Source: Larimichthys crocea (Eukaryota; Chordata; Actinopteri; Sciaenidae). From it: DNA of 64,000 nt. The DNA lies in assembly GCF_000972845.2 (NCBI RefSeq), contig NC_040032.1, positions 12,408,002 through 12,472,001 on the forward strand, read 5' to 3'. Position 1 is the stretch's first letter, and each line of letters begins with the position of its first letter. Positions 1 to 11,287 of this stretch are shown piece by piece. A program made the translations under genes and the position numbers. A model generated the notes under the pieces. That model ran no database searches and was not told where the DNA came from. It saw nothing but the letters and a program-made list of their open reading frames with translations.

Positions 1-1059
1 TGGGTTTCATGTCTGATGATCACTGTGAAAACACAGCCTTCTGCGTCGGCTTACCAAAAATAATCCACGGCTTCTTATCACTATGAGCGGTTGTAATACT
101 CACAGTGGGAAGACTTAAGCAGATGTGCCCATGAGAGCCGGGATGGCATGTGCTAAATCTAAGCGAGAAAGCCTTACAGTCTTGATAATGCACAGCGGCG
201 CAATGCAAAACAGATGCGGCTGTAAACACCTGTGAGTGCCGGGTTACCACGAGCCCACTGGAGTCACAGCTTATCATTGGGCACAGAGTGGCGGCCCCTC
301 GGCCCCCCTAATGCAAAACAGGCCAAGGTGCTGCCTGGTTCTCACGAACTCTCAGCAGAGTGCAAGCTGCAGAAAGCAAGAGATCAGAGCTAACCTGCTC
401 CGCCTGTGGTTTCTCTATTAAGTTAATCCTCAATAAGTTTAAATTGTTTAAATCAAATGTGTGCACCTTTAAATAGTCTGTAAACAGACGATTCGTGTCA
501 AAATGAGGCCACAGAGGATGTTGCTTCCTGTGGTGGAAAATGCAAATTGTAAGGGATCTGTGTAGTTTTTCATCCGACTGTGGATCAGAATAGTTTAGTG
601 GCGTTTTTATATTTTTTGGCATATCTCGAGAACTTTCTCTCTGCTTTAACAAAAGAAAATCCCCGTGCCAAGATCGTGTCACTTGAATTTTATGAATCCG
701 CAGCTGACTCCCCTTTGGGATTTTCGTGTGATAAGATGGTTCTTTTATGCAACACATGCCAAAATATTTCCCTGCCTGAAGCATTATCTGTTTGGATTTT
801 TGAATTGTTTGTTCAGAATTGATGTGTCTCAAAGGCTTAAAAAATGTGTGTACGGAAGAACCTCAAATCGTTAACACACTGTAACTAAAACTCTCAATCT
901 GCTTTGTTTTTTCCACTAAACGTGATAATTTGACAGCTCCTAAAAATAAAAAAAAACACATGACTTAGCGATGAATCTTTTGTTGTCATCAGCACTCCAA
1001 TGAAATGTTGAATTCATTCTGATCAATACGTCCTGTCTGTGTTTATCCCCCTTTTCCAG
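1..1059. other. part of wnt11 intron 1 (no exon found)
   Basis: The segment lies directly upstream of wnt11 exon 2 and ends in its splice acceptor. I looked on the + strand for a signal-peptide exon ending in a TGG-CT type splice donor and found none. The first coding exon and promoter are therefore presumably further upstream. No repeat or RNA gene is recognised here. Confidence 0.7.
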
Positions 1060-1304
1060 AGCGCTATCACATGCTCCTGCATCTTTACACATCAACCAGA
1101 CCCAACACTGTAAGCTGCTGCCTGGCATGGTGTCCTCCCAAGCTCAGCTATGCCGTAGCAACTTGGAACTCATGCAAACTATTATCCAAGCTGCTCGTGA
1201 AGTCAAGAAAACGTGCCAGAAGACCTTTGCAGATATGCGTTGGAACTGCTCCTCCATTGACATCCCCGGTGATGCCCCGAAGTATCGGCCAGACCTCGAC
1301 CGAG
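1060..1304 (+). CDS. wnt11: wnt11 coding exon 2
   Basis: The acceptor is a pyrimidine run ending CAG at 1057-1059. The donor is GTATGG after 1304. The exon starts with the last base of a codon whose first two bases lie in the missing exon; a leucine codon there would give the Wnt11 hallmark WLALS. It encodes the N-terminal helical part with [20 protein letters not shown] and MRWNCSS. It ends with the first base of a glycine codon (phase 1). The stretch before [17 protein letters not shown], is about three residues longer than the matching part of human WNT11. Confidence 0.94.
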
Positions 1305-4300
1305 GTATGGTTATAAACAGCTTTCGGAAAGACAGAGCGGACGCTGTTTCCAAAGAGACGCTCCAAGTTTTTTTTTTTTTACCCGCAAGAGTCTGATGTT
1401 TATGGCCACACTTGACATTCAATGAATATCTCAAACCAAGGTCATTAAGTGCTGCATGTCTTCCAGTTCAGTTTACAGTAACTCGTGAAATGATCCCCAG
1501 TCCTGTAATGGTGTCTGTGCTCAGACGCCACAATAGATTTATCTGTACGTATTAATATGGCGGCCATCGCCAGAACTTAAATACAGAATTATGTCCTTTT
1601 CAGAAGTGATTTCTGGTTTTCAGATGACATGTTGCCTCATCTTTCCACTTTTTTTTTTTTGCTGCCCTCTTAAATTATTCCATTATTCATTCCTGAGGAG
1701 GTTTCACCAGGGACTTGTACTGAAGCAGTTATTTGAGAACATCCCCCACCACCACCACCACCACCGCTTCCACCCACCACTGCCGCCACCAACACTGCCG
1801 CCACATGTGTACATTCTGTATGAAATCACTGGCTTGTTATTCTCGAAATCCACGGCATTCTCTGACTGCACGCCACTTTGCGTCGCAAGGCTGTTTGCAT
1901 TGCCAGAAAGGACCTTGAGACAGTTGCTGGGCTTCGAGTCAGGGTGGGGGAGAGCTGTGTGCAGGAGGACATGGCTGCCATTTGCCAAATGAACAGTCAG
2001 CGCCGAACAGGAAATGGCTCATCTCTGTCCAGGGATGGCTTTGATCTAACCAGCCCACGGTCATACATGATTTCTTCCCTTACTTCCAATTGCTCCCTGG
2101 CCTTCAACATATGTGCTTTCCATGTAGACACATCACCACCAATCACATCAGTGCTCACTCTGCATTAAGACACGAGCGGTGATTGACTGTGTTTGATAGG
2201 TTCATTTTGTGCGCTCGATAACCTTTCGGGTTTTGTTTTTTTTCCACCGAGGGAACATAACGCTGGGAGGGAAATGGAGAAAAGGGGGACGGACGGATAG
2301 CAGAAAAATTGATTATACCGCAGAAAGGGGTTTGACAACTTTCTGTCGATGTTTTCATTTGTTTTTCTGATTTTCTATAAACTGGTTCACCCCTTTGGAA
2401 TCCATTTTCAAAGACATCGGTTCAAGCTGACCACTACACGCTTCCCGCGAACACTTTGGCACGCATTATGGCGACTGATAGTAGACCAGCTGCCCGTCTT
2501 AAAAGTATGAGATCCTGCAGTTTTCTGACAAGCAGAGGAGGGTGTGCGCACGTCAAAACGATCAAAAACAGACTAAACTTAACTGCGACAGCTGAAGTCA
2601 ATTTCAAGTCTTCGGTCTTATGCAATAGCAAACTTTTTAGACTGTTGTTTAGACAAATAAGTCATCTGACAACGTCGCCTTGGGAAACTAAGAAACGTGA
2701 CTCTATTTGACTTTTAATAGAGCGAAAGATTGCCCAATTAATTGTGAAAACAACTATTTCTAGTGACCTCTAAATATAACTCTTGCTTAAGCACTGCAGC
2801 CCACTGAGTTTCTGCTTTAGTTAGCAGGTTTGCCAGGGCCTAAAACAACCTGAACGTCTTCCTTTTTTACCTATATCCTAAGGGTCTCTTATCTGTTTCA
2901 ACAGGAACAAGGGAAGCTGCATTTGTCTACGCCCTGTCGGCAGCGACCATCAGCCACACCATAGCTCGGGCGTGCACTTCTGGAGATCTGCGTCTGTGCA
3001 CGTGTGGTCCTATTCCTGCTCAGATCCTGGAGCCTGGCTATCGTTGGGGCGGCTGCGCTGACAACCTGCACTACGGTTTGATCATGGGCTCCAAGTTCTC
3101 TGATGCGCCCATGAAGATGAAGCGCGCAGGCTCGCACGCCAACAAACTGATGCATCTACACAACAGCGAAGTCGGGAGACAAGTAAGCAATTGGGGGTTT
3201 TTTGGACGCTAAAGTCCAAGCGCTTATCTTATCTTACTGTTTGCAAGGAATGAGCTCTATCTAACCTCCATGTCCTCATGTCCAGGTATTGAGAGAGGCG
3301 CTGGTGATGAAGTGTAAATGTCACGGTGTGTCCGGCTCCTGCTCCATAAGGACCTGCTGGAGAGGCCTGCAAGACCTGAGGGAGATCGCTATGGACCTGA
3401 AGACCAAGTATCTGTCTGCCACCAAAGTGGTTCACCGGCCCACGGGGACACGCAAGCAGCTGGTACCCAAAGACATCGACATCAGGCCGGTGAGGGAGAA
3501 CGAGCTGGTCTATCTGCAGAGCTCCCCAGACTTCTGTACCAGGAACGACAAACAGGGATCTATTGGCACACAGGACAGGTAAGAATGCCTCATCACATTG
3601 TTGTGCATGAGAAAGAGGGGGGCGGATATATGATGGTAGTTATTAGCATGACTCATATCAGCTTCCCACAGATCTGACAAATAGGAACTGACCGATGCAC
3701 GAATGTCTGCTCATCCAGGACTCAATGTTGACTCAAGTGAAGTGGTGTCCTGCCCCGGTGGCACCGTTTAGTTCTCAGGCTGGCTGATAACAACCAGAGG
3801 CCCCTGTGAGTGCTCCGTCTGTGGCTTGTCTGATCACGTGTCGCCGAAATGGCCGCTGTGACCGGAGTTGTTGTCTCGCTATCTAAAACAATGACTAATG
3901 CGGTTATTCTTAGGAGTGGAGTGCACTCACAGCTGATATCGATCGGAGAGAGGGCCACACACAAATTGGCAAATACTTATTGGTCCCCCGCCCCAGAGAT
4001 AAAGGTTTATTTACACCATTCAGCTCCAGTGTTTTAGTTGGGACGGTGTCCGGCGCTGCTGTGGCATGGAGGGAACTCAGACATGCAATGACAGAGACCC
4101 ACTGACCATCTGTTCATCAGCGTGTTCAACCAGACCAGAGTCATGCACGTGATGCTGTTACATGTTATACATGTCATACATCATATGACTGTCATATCAT
4201 GTGCTATAGGCCATTCTACAGATAACCAGAAGACATGCTTCATGTCAAGGACACTCACTGTGCCCAGTGTGTCCCACATCTGCGGGCATGATAACGCAGC

Positions 4301-5613
4301 GAGCCGCTCACACAGTCTGCGACATTACCGCTTTGCCAGATCACGAGGTGCCCGCTTTGCCGCCGTCATCGCGTGAATGTGCGACGCTGATGTTTGTGCA
4401 CGTGATTGATTATTCCCGCGTACGTCTAGACCGAATGAATTCTCAAACCTCGACATCACAGCGCTCGGATCACGTGGTCACTATAAGTGTGATATGCTTT
4501 GATATGCTCGCTCGCTTGTGGTCGCTCGAGGAGAGGTTTACCAGTTTTTACACTTGAGTCGACCTTGCTCCCGTCTGTATTGTTAGCTCTGACCCAATCA
4601 CAAGATCTGAGAGCGGTAGATACCTGTTTTTAGAGACTACCAAGAAAATCTGGGACAGGAAAGTGAATTTATAATGGATTAAATGTGATCACCGATGAAA
4701 AAAGAGGTCCTGCGATGTGGCAAACGAAGTTTGTGCTTTAGTCTTAAATTACATTATTGTGTTTAAACCAGCAGATGTGAACTACAGAATGAACACTGCT
4801 GTCCTCTTGCTCCACTTATATAATGAGATCTCGCCTCCTGACAAAACATAACTGAGTGGGGGTTTCTGTCCCAGCTCCCACTGATGTAATAAACCTGTCT
4901 AACACTCTCAATGAGTCTTGTCCCTCCTCCTCCTCCTCCTCCTCCTCCTCCTTCGCTCCTGCAGCAGCCATCAGCTCAGTGTCTGCCTCACCATTCTGGT
5001 CATTAACACTCTGCTATCATAAAACAATGCAATTATGCGGGGAGGGCAAGCTAAAGAAAGGGAGGGCAGCCCTGCGTATTCACCGTGATTTACGACGGGC
5101 TATTCTCGGAGCTCATTCAAAAACACCTCGAGCTTCTGAAATGAGAGGCCGAGCATCCAACTGCCCAGAGACGACGAAACAAAAAGAAAGTGAAAGAAAA
5201 AAATGTTTGGAAGAAGCACTGCACAAAAGGTTGAGGCAACAACTGGTCGGTCAAGCACTTTTAAAGGACTATTGTGGGCCGTGCACAGGGTGCATCATTG
5301 CAGAAAATATGTAGATTGAAGCTGTAAACTTTAATGTCTCAGGCAGGAAACCAAACAGGGAATATGTTAGCGCTCATAGCTCATTGTCAAGCCCTGAAAA
5401 CATCTAAATTCACTGTCTTTCTTTTTGTCTCATTTCAGGCAGTGCAACAAAACCTCCGTCGGCAGTGACAGCTGTGACCTGATGTGCTGCGGACGTGGCT
5501 ACAACCCGTACACGGAGAAGCTGGTGGAGCGCTGCCACTGCAAGTACCACTGGTGCTGCTACGTGACCTGCAAGAAGTGCGAGCGGATTGTGGAAAAATA
5601 CGTCTGCAAATGA
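1060..5613 (+). CDS. wnt11: Wnt11-family secreted signalling protein, exons 2-5, N-terminus off-window
   Basis: Secreted, lipid-modified cysteine-rich ligand; Wnt11 proteins act mainly through Frizzled in non-canonical (PCP/calcium) signalling during gastrulation and in heart, muscle and neural crest. Joining 1060-1304, 2905-3182, 3286-3578 and 5439-5613 gives one open frame of about 329 residues ending in TGA at 5611-5613; human WNT11 has 354. Visible: WLALS-like start, N-glycosylation sequon NQT, Wnt signature [15 protein letters not shown], the lipidation motif CHGVSGSC (acylated serine by family knowledge at 3331-3333), CCGRGYNPY, sequon NKT, and C-terminal [17 protein letters not shown] count 24 cysteines, as expected for a Wnt. 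[15 protein letters not shown] favours the fish wnt11r/wnt11 (WNT11 orthologue) group over silberblick (wnt11f2). The first coding exon (start codon, signal peptide) is absent, so this is a 5'-partial gene. Family assignment is near certain; the paralogue is probable. Confidence 0.96.
1747..1804. repeat. (CCA)n-rich simple repeat in intron 2
   Basis: Six clean CCA/ACC trinucleotides are followed by imperfect CCA/CCG units. This makes artificial poly-His/Pro runs in open frames. Confidence 0.85.
2632..2705 (+). repeat. short relic of a teleost dispersed repeat
   Basis: The run containing ACAACGTCGCCTTGGGAAAC resembles, from memory, the internal part of a very common fish repeat (consensus close to GAAGACGTCACCTTGGG) whose other end carries ATTAATC-type words. 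A second fragment of the same family seems to be present near 23.42-23.50 kb. The match is short and decayed. Confidence 0.35.
2905..3182 (+). CDS. wnt11: wnt11 coding exon 3
   Basis: The acceptor is TTTCAACAG at 2896-2904 and the donor GTAAGC starts at 3183. The exon begins [17 protein letters not shown], a stretch typical of Wnt11 proteins, and continues through [21 protein letters not shown] and FSDAPMK. It ends HNSEVGRQ with a complete codon (phase 0). No stop codon or frame break is seen. Confidence 0.96.
3183..3285 (+). other. wnt11 intron 3
   Basis: A short 103-bp phase-0 intron from GTAAGC to TGTCCAG. Short introns like this are typical of teleost genes. Confidence 0.93.
3286..3578 (+). 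CDS. wnt11: wnt11 coding exon 4 (lipidation site)
   Basis: The acceptor is TGTCCAG ending at 3285 and the donor GTAAGA starts at 3579. The exon encodes [19 protein letters not shown], with the serine at 3331-3333 aligning to the palmitoleoylated serine of Wnt proteins. It continues through [29 protein letters not shown] and [12 protein letters not shown], then the linker to the C-terminal domain. It ends with two bases of an arginine codon (phase 2). The preceding intron is only 103 bp. Confidence 0.97.
3579..5438 (+). other. wnt11 intron 4
   Basis: A 1,860-bp phase-2 intron from GTAAGA to CTCATTTCAG. It holds a (TCC)n tract at 4925-4952. The rest is unique-looking with no recognised exon or RNA. 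Confidence 0.93.
4925..4952. repeat. (TCC)n microsatellite in intron 4
   Basis: About nine perfect TCC units. It creates a spurious poly-serine open frame at 4856-5314. Confidence 0.9.
5439..5613 (+). CDS. wnt11: wnt11 terminal coding exon 5
   Basis: The acceptor is CTCATTTCAG ending at 5438. The first base completes the arginine codon split by intron 4. The exon encodes the cysteine-rich C-terminal domain: [40 protein letters not shown], and the terminal EKYVCK. The TGA stop is at 5611-5613. The C-terminal domain contributes 11 cysteines and the Frizzled-contacting loop. Confidence 0.97.
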
Positions 5614-5615
5614 GT

Positions 5616-5619
<4 letters not shown>

Positions 5620-5649
<30 letters not shown>
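5620..5649. repeat. (GT)n microsatellite at the start of the wnt11 3' UTR
   Basis: About 15 uninterrupted GT/TG dinucleotides begin seven bases after the stop codon. They would be transcribed as a (GU)n tract. Confidence 0.95.
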
Positions 5650-5652
<3 letters not shown>

Positions 5653-6026
5653 ACCGCCGACGGCCCCACCAGCAGCAGTCCTCTCCTACTTTTTGTACCC
5701 AGCCACCTCCGAAGGCTACAGATTAACCAAAGCACTACAATATCAAGAAGGCTTACTTTTGTCTTAAGCTTTAGCATGTGTATCTCAAGGAGAAATGGTC
5801 TATTCTTGTGTCAGTATCATTTTTTGTATCTCCAAACTGCCAAATGGGCTCCTAAGCTTTTTTTTTTTTTTCGCTTCACAAACCTGGACGTGGAGAAGCG
5901 TGGGCGACAGCGCCGGTTTACGTGAAGACCGCCGTCCTCCTGGGTATTTCCTTTTTCTTGTTAATGATTACAAATCCCCCCCTAACAGGGATATTGAAAG
6001 TCTATTTTATTATATCTCTAGTAAAA

Positions 6027-6032
6027 AATAAA
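6027..6032 (+). terminator. wnt11: possible proximal polyadenylation signal
   Basis: AATAAA inside the 3' UTR could give a transcript about 450 bases shorter. No sequence-level evidence shows it is used. Confidence 0.35.
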
Positions 6033-6480
6033 AGAAGAATAATACTGAATTTTATGCTGGAGGAGAGGGACAGAGACTTTTGTTTGGCTTCATTCCATGG
6101 ACATCGATGGATCCACCTCTGATGGTACTATCAAAACTTTTTTTTTTTCCTCTGCAGCGATGGACAATAGAGGAAAAAACGGGAACACAAAGGGAATTTC
6201 GAGTACTTTTCTTCAATCATAGAACATTTTTTTGTGGTTGACGGGTTTTTTTTTTTGGACTCTCACTCGCGTGTCCTGTGTGGATCTTCACATACTGCCC
6301 TGCATCCCTGTGGATTGAGAGAGGAGGAACATCAAGGACTTTGTAAAATTGTGCATTATCTCCTTTATGTCTGACATGCAGTTCGAAATATATTCTATTT
6401 TTCATGAGCGTATGAGCTGAACTCATGGATTTTGTAAACCACTTTTGTGTGGATGTACATACTGTTATTTTGTATACTGA

Positions 6481-6486
6481 AATAAA
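6481..6486 (+). terminator. wnt11: wnt11 polyadenylation signal (main)
   Basis: Canonical AATAAA preceded by TTTTGTATACTGA and followed within 40 bases by an A/T-rich, T-containing stretch. It is the last such signal before the long gene-free region. Confidence 0.7.
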
Positions 6487-7710
6487 GAAAGAAGTATTTA
6501 TAAAATAATTAAATGATCTTCACCATCATCTTTACATTGAAAGCCCTTCTTTATTTACATGAACTGCACCTTTAATGAAATACCGTGTGGCTCATTTTGC
6601 AGAACTTTTGGCGAATACAAATCCATAACCTCCACGCCTAATTATTTTTTAAATGTTTGAGCAACATTTACTGTGATTCACTGCAATCCAAGTGTTATAA
6701 AACAACCATTTACCGCAACTTATAGCACGCTGTGATTGTAAATCAGCTCAGTGCAGTCGGTAATGAGTTGCAAGGTTCAACCTGACAGCCTATTGGAATC
6801 ACTCTCTGAATTACCCAAACCCTGGGAAAGTGTTTGTTTGGACATTCCTCCTCCTTACAAAGGCCCTTACAAAGGGATTTTTGTCCCCCCCTATCACAGC
6901 TTTGACACTCAAATGCTCATCAGTCTGAGAGTTAGACCTCCATCAGCTAACAGAAAGACAGAAATGTGTTTTTGAACATATAGCCAGACTGCTGGCCTGT
7001 CAGAGGGAACATACTTGGCGCTGTGTGCAGCCAGGATATTACCCTCTGGCCAGTCTTGTGTTGGTTAAAGTGGTTCTCTTGATTTTACACTGACAGAAAT
7101 AGAGGTGGAGGATGAAGGGCCCATGCTGTGAGCTCACATGATACATCGCAGCACCACAAGCTGCACACTTAACTGGAGCTGTAACACTCCTTGACCTTAG
7201 CCTGTGGACGCACGCAGAAAGTGCCAAAGCGGCTCTGGAAAAACCAGAACGAGGGGAATATTTTCACCAGCCATTTGGACGTTAGCGGCCATTTAATGAT
7301 GCTGGACGCTGACGCTGTTTCACAGCTGTCCATTTCATTTCGTTTCTGGACACAAACAAAAGAACAGTTGATTAGGTACATCTATTTCAGCTCTACGAGG
7401 AGGAATGTGACTCCAGATGCAGACGCTGAATACACAAATCTGTAATGTTCCGAACAGAGAAGTCATGAAGACGATGACGACTGAACAATGAAGTCTTACA
7501 TGTGCATAAAGAGCGTAGTCAAGTCTAAAAGCAGGAACAGGCAGCCTGGATAGATTCAGTGTGCTGTGGTCTTTTTGGTTTGGGGGCAGGGAGGATCTGC
7601 TTGTGTGCAGGTGACCGGGGGTCTGCTCTGTCTGCACAAAGGCCTGTCCGTCGACAGCCTCAAGGACTCTTGAGCACTGGCATTCCTCAGCCTGGTAGTT
7701 AGAGAGAATA

Positions 7711-7734
7711 GTGTGTGTGTGTGTGTGTGTGTGC
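7711..7734. repeat. (GT)n microsatellite
   Basis: About 12 perfect GT units. Confidence 0.92.
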
Positions 7735-8795
7735 TGGGTTCACTCAGAAATGTGAAGCTTCACCTGCTGATTGAGGTCTTGCACGCTGTCTTCAAATACA
7801 GGTGGCTCAGAAAGAGTCACCAGCGGATGAAAATGTGGCTGAGTGTGTGTATACATTTGGTAAATATGTCACATTTTTATAAGTCTGTTTTAAACATGTC
7901 AAACACTCCCTAGAATGGTTTAAGCGCTTTCTGAAAAAGTGCTGACAAAGAGGGAATCAGCTGAACTTTTGACCCTCTAAAGTACCAAAATTACTGATCC
8001 TCCCATTTCTCCTTCTGTCAATTTAAACCCGGTCTAGGAATTTACGAAATTGTGCTTGTGTAAACGTTGGAGTCGTGGTGATAAATTCATTGTCACACAC
8101 CCAGTACTGTAGAATCATTTCATCAGCCCTCTTAAGATTAGATAGAGCCTGAAGTCTGAGCTACTTCAGTCTGGCAATGCCGAACCTCTGAGCAACCGTT
8201 GTTATCATCAAGACGTGCAACTATTCAGCTGACCTCAGTCTAACCCTTCTGAAATACCCAGCTTGGGCACAATAAAACAACATTTCAAGTTAAAGGCCCT
8301 GAACAATATGAACCTGTTGTTCGTTTGCGTCACATTCTTCCATTTCTCCACCTGTCAACGTGAAAAGTTGTGTCGGCGTCGAAGGGGGGTTGCCCATTCG
8401 GCGTCGATCAGGTAAAAAAAAAAAAAAACAGCTTAAAGAGCTAAAGAGCTTTGTGTCCGGGGAGAGGAAAAACAAAAAAACGGAACTAATCGGCGCTGCA
8501 GTTTTGTGGTCTTTTGTCAGAAAGTATCTAAGTATCTCTCGGTGGTTTGGCGTGACCTCTCGCTCTGTGGGAATTGCCCGGTAATAGAGAAGGAAAAGAG
8601 GAGTTTAATGGAGAGCAGTGAAAATATCAGGGGGTTAATGTCAGCCCGGACAATATAGTACCAATTGCCCTTTGTGAAGCCCGTGGTCTAGATAACTAGC
8701 TGTGAATGAGAGAGAGACAAAGAATTTGGCTGGAGTGGTAAAGGCTTTGAGATGTACTGACCCGTACTGTAAATGGACTTTTGTGGACCCCACCC

Positions 8796-8821
8796 CTCCG
8801 CCCCTCCACCCCTCCACCCTT
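8796..8821. repeat. short CCCCTCCRC tandem repeat
   Basis: Three near-identical copies of a CCCCTCCAC/CCCCTCCGC unit in a row. Confidence 0.7.
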
Positions 8822-8873
8822 TAGCCTTTAAATAGAAACCCAGCAGTATGTGCTGTTAAAGGGCTAGTTTTTG

Positions 8874-8895
8874 TTGTGTGTGTGTGTGTGTGTGT
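8874..8895. repeat. (TG)n microsatellite
   Basis: Eleven TG units. Confidence 0.9.
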
Positions 8896-11232
8896 TTGTC
8901 CTGAGGCATGTTGCTGGGAGATAGAAGATCATGCAAGGCATGCATCTTTCTAGATAAAGACAAAACAGCGGATGGCGGAGGAGGAGCAGACAGTGACACA
9001 GGCAGGAGTTTATGGTGTTTAGTCGGAAACTAATATAGTTTGCCCTCAGCGGCTATAAACAAAGATTTAAGATTTCACTGTGGAAAAAATTTGGGAGCGC
9101 TTTCATCCTGGGTAATCCTTCAGTTTTATGCATAACCTTATATGTTTTATGATTGCAGCTTGATGTATTGGATTTGACTTTGTACTCTTTGTGTCTGCAT
9201 GTCCAAGTTCCATGTGTCTTTTGTTTTGTTTTTCCTCTTCTTGTTTTGATATCTGGATATTTGGACGCGTGCACGCATTTTCCTTCATTTAAAAAAAATC
9301 ACTCTTCCTCTTTTCAGATGATAAAACGAATGGAACAGATGCAGCGTTAGACGACAAGCAACTGGCAAATCAGTCAGAGATAAAAACGAATAAACACGAA
9401 GCCCACGTCAACACGTTCAAACAGCATCACCTTCTTTCTTTTCTTACGGCCGCTGTGGTCGGACGTTTCAAACAGGAGCTGATCTACGGCGCATATTTCA
9501 ATTTTTCTGTTATGAGTCACAGCGAGTTTGTCAAGGTAATCAGAATAAAGCCTGCAATTTAACACGGCACAAAATCAAGACGTGCATAACGAAGGTCAGA
9601 GAAAGGCTCGGCCTCTCAAGATTTAAACTCCTGTTTTAAAGCTTAACAGCAAAACTAGCCCCATTTTAGTGATTTCCAACCTATTTACATTAAAACGTCT
9701 CATCATATTCTTCCTGAAGTGTTTGGAAACTCTTGGAAACTTATTGTCTTTCAGTTTTTGAGTTATACACGCTCCATAAAACTCAAAGTTAAACCACATG
9801 CCACATTGTTTGGGATAAAAACAAAATTTGTTCATCCTCAGTCTAAACTCGGCTTTAAACAGACAAATTTATTCCTCCATAATCTCAACACGCAGTGAAT
9901 CAGTCGCCTATCTGGATGGCAGATCCTCGGCATGAGCTATCGGAGGAAGGACAGATGAAAAGAGCTGAGAAGAAAGAGTGAGACTGAATTAATATGAATA
10001 AAAGAAACAGCAAGCTAAGTACGCTGGGAAAAGTAAACACTGCTCCGTGTAATCACAGTAAATCTGGCCGGGGGGCCGGCAGAGCAGGCTGCACCCTCAG
10101 TCAAGGAGTCAACAAACCCACAGAAAAAAACAGCTAACTAACTAACATTACTGAGAGGGGTTAAAGAGGGTAGCGGCGCGGCTTTATTCACATGAAGATC
10201 AGTGAAACGCCGCCATATTTACCCAGTGTCTGGCTGAGTTAAACTATGTAAACCTCAGCGTATAATTCAGGGAGAGAACTCAGGGTCAGAAATGTAAAGA
10301 TGACTTGTGAGTCACGGTTTTAAAAAGAGTTTTCAAGTTAATGTGTGTGGGTTTGACATGAAACCTGTGCCGTGGTTTAAGAGACCAATGAGGGGAAAAC
10401 ATTCACCTAGCCAGCAGCTTCGAGATCAGCCACGATGATCTGATAAATGGAGCGACCCGGCCCCCCACACGCCGACCACAGATCAGTCAGGGCGTCAGGC
10501 CAAATTGCCTTCACATTTCATCACCATGCATGAAGTATTTTCTTTTTTTTTCCCTTGGTAATATATTAATCTACCAGTCAGCTGTCGAGCGCTGCCAAGT
10601 TGACTGATGTCATGCAAACACATGAAGGGAAGGCGGTTAACGGCAAAAATGAAACAAAACGCCAGAACAAAGGTGATGTTACGCAAGGCTCGGCGTTATG
10701 AGCATTAACACTTCAGTTGCTTTTCCATCTGTCAGCTGATCGCAAAGAGAAACGGTGAGTTCACTTTTTGTTTGTTTTCAGACGCATACGTCTTCTTTTT
10801 ATTTTTATGTGTCACACGTGTGTATTGTTAATTCAAAGTTCAAATCTGGAAACATTCGGAATAACTCTACTGATTTGTGGATCTTCATTTGGCAGCGCAG
10901 CTTCTTTTGTTTCAGTGTTCAGTTTTGTAAAATAAAAAGCACAAGTTGATATTCTTGGATTAAAAAAAATGCTCTGTTTGTCATATATATATATATATTT
11001 TGATATATTGAGAACAGATGTGGGTCCTGTTTATTTCAAGCAAATATTCCACAAAGGCTGTGACGCGAGAATCATTTTTCATTTCGTGTCGGTCAGTTCA
11101 GGAGGCAGCTGATGGCAGCTCGAGTATTTTTTTAACCCAGACAACTCGAATTGAACACTGGAACACGGGGACGAGTTCACTGCTATAACTGCTCCTCCAC
11201 TTCCTTCGACAGCCGCAGTTGTTGAGTGGCTG

Positions 11233-11234
<2 letters not shown>

Positions 11235-11281
<47 letters not shown>

Positions 11282-11287
11282 CACACA
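11235..11287. repeat. (AC)n microsatellite
   Basis: About 26 AC units interrupted once by AAAC. It is the longest dinucleotide array in the window. Confidence 0.95.

Larger units (their letters stand above)
1305..2904 (+). other. wnt11 intron 2
   Basis: A 1,600-bp phase-1 GT-AG intron. It contains a poly-T run at 1370-1380, a (CCA)n/CCGCCA-rich tract at about 1747-1804, and a short relic of a teleost dispersed repeat at about 2632-2705. No coding sequence is credible here. Confidence 0.9.
5614..6510 (+). other. wnt11: wnt11 3' UTR
   Basis: About 0.9 kb of A/T-rich sequence from the stop codon to the canonical AATAAA at 6481-6486, with cleavage expected roughly 10-30 bases later. It begins with a (GT)n tract at 5620-5649 and carries several poly-T runs, for example near 5859-5871 and 6139-6148. 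The exact 3' end is inferred. Confidence 0.8.

Noticed and set aside
1591..1992. 133-codon frame with a His/Pro run
   Set aside because: It is in intron 2 of wnt11 and the run derives from a (CCA)n simple repeat.
4856..5314. 152-codon open frame with a poly-serine run
   Set aside because: It lies entirely inside wnt11 intron 4, and the serine run comes from a (TCC)n microsatellite. No protein family resemblance.
10755..10949. Possible exon between GGTGAGT-like and TTTTCAG-like words near 10.75-10.78 kb
   Set aside because: The signals are isolated, the frame is Phe/Ser-rich and AT-biased, and no partner exon is visible.
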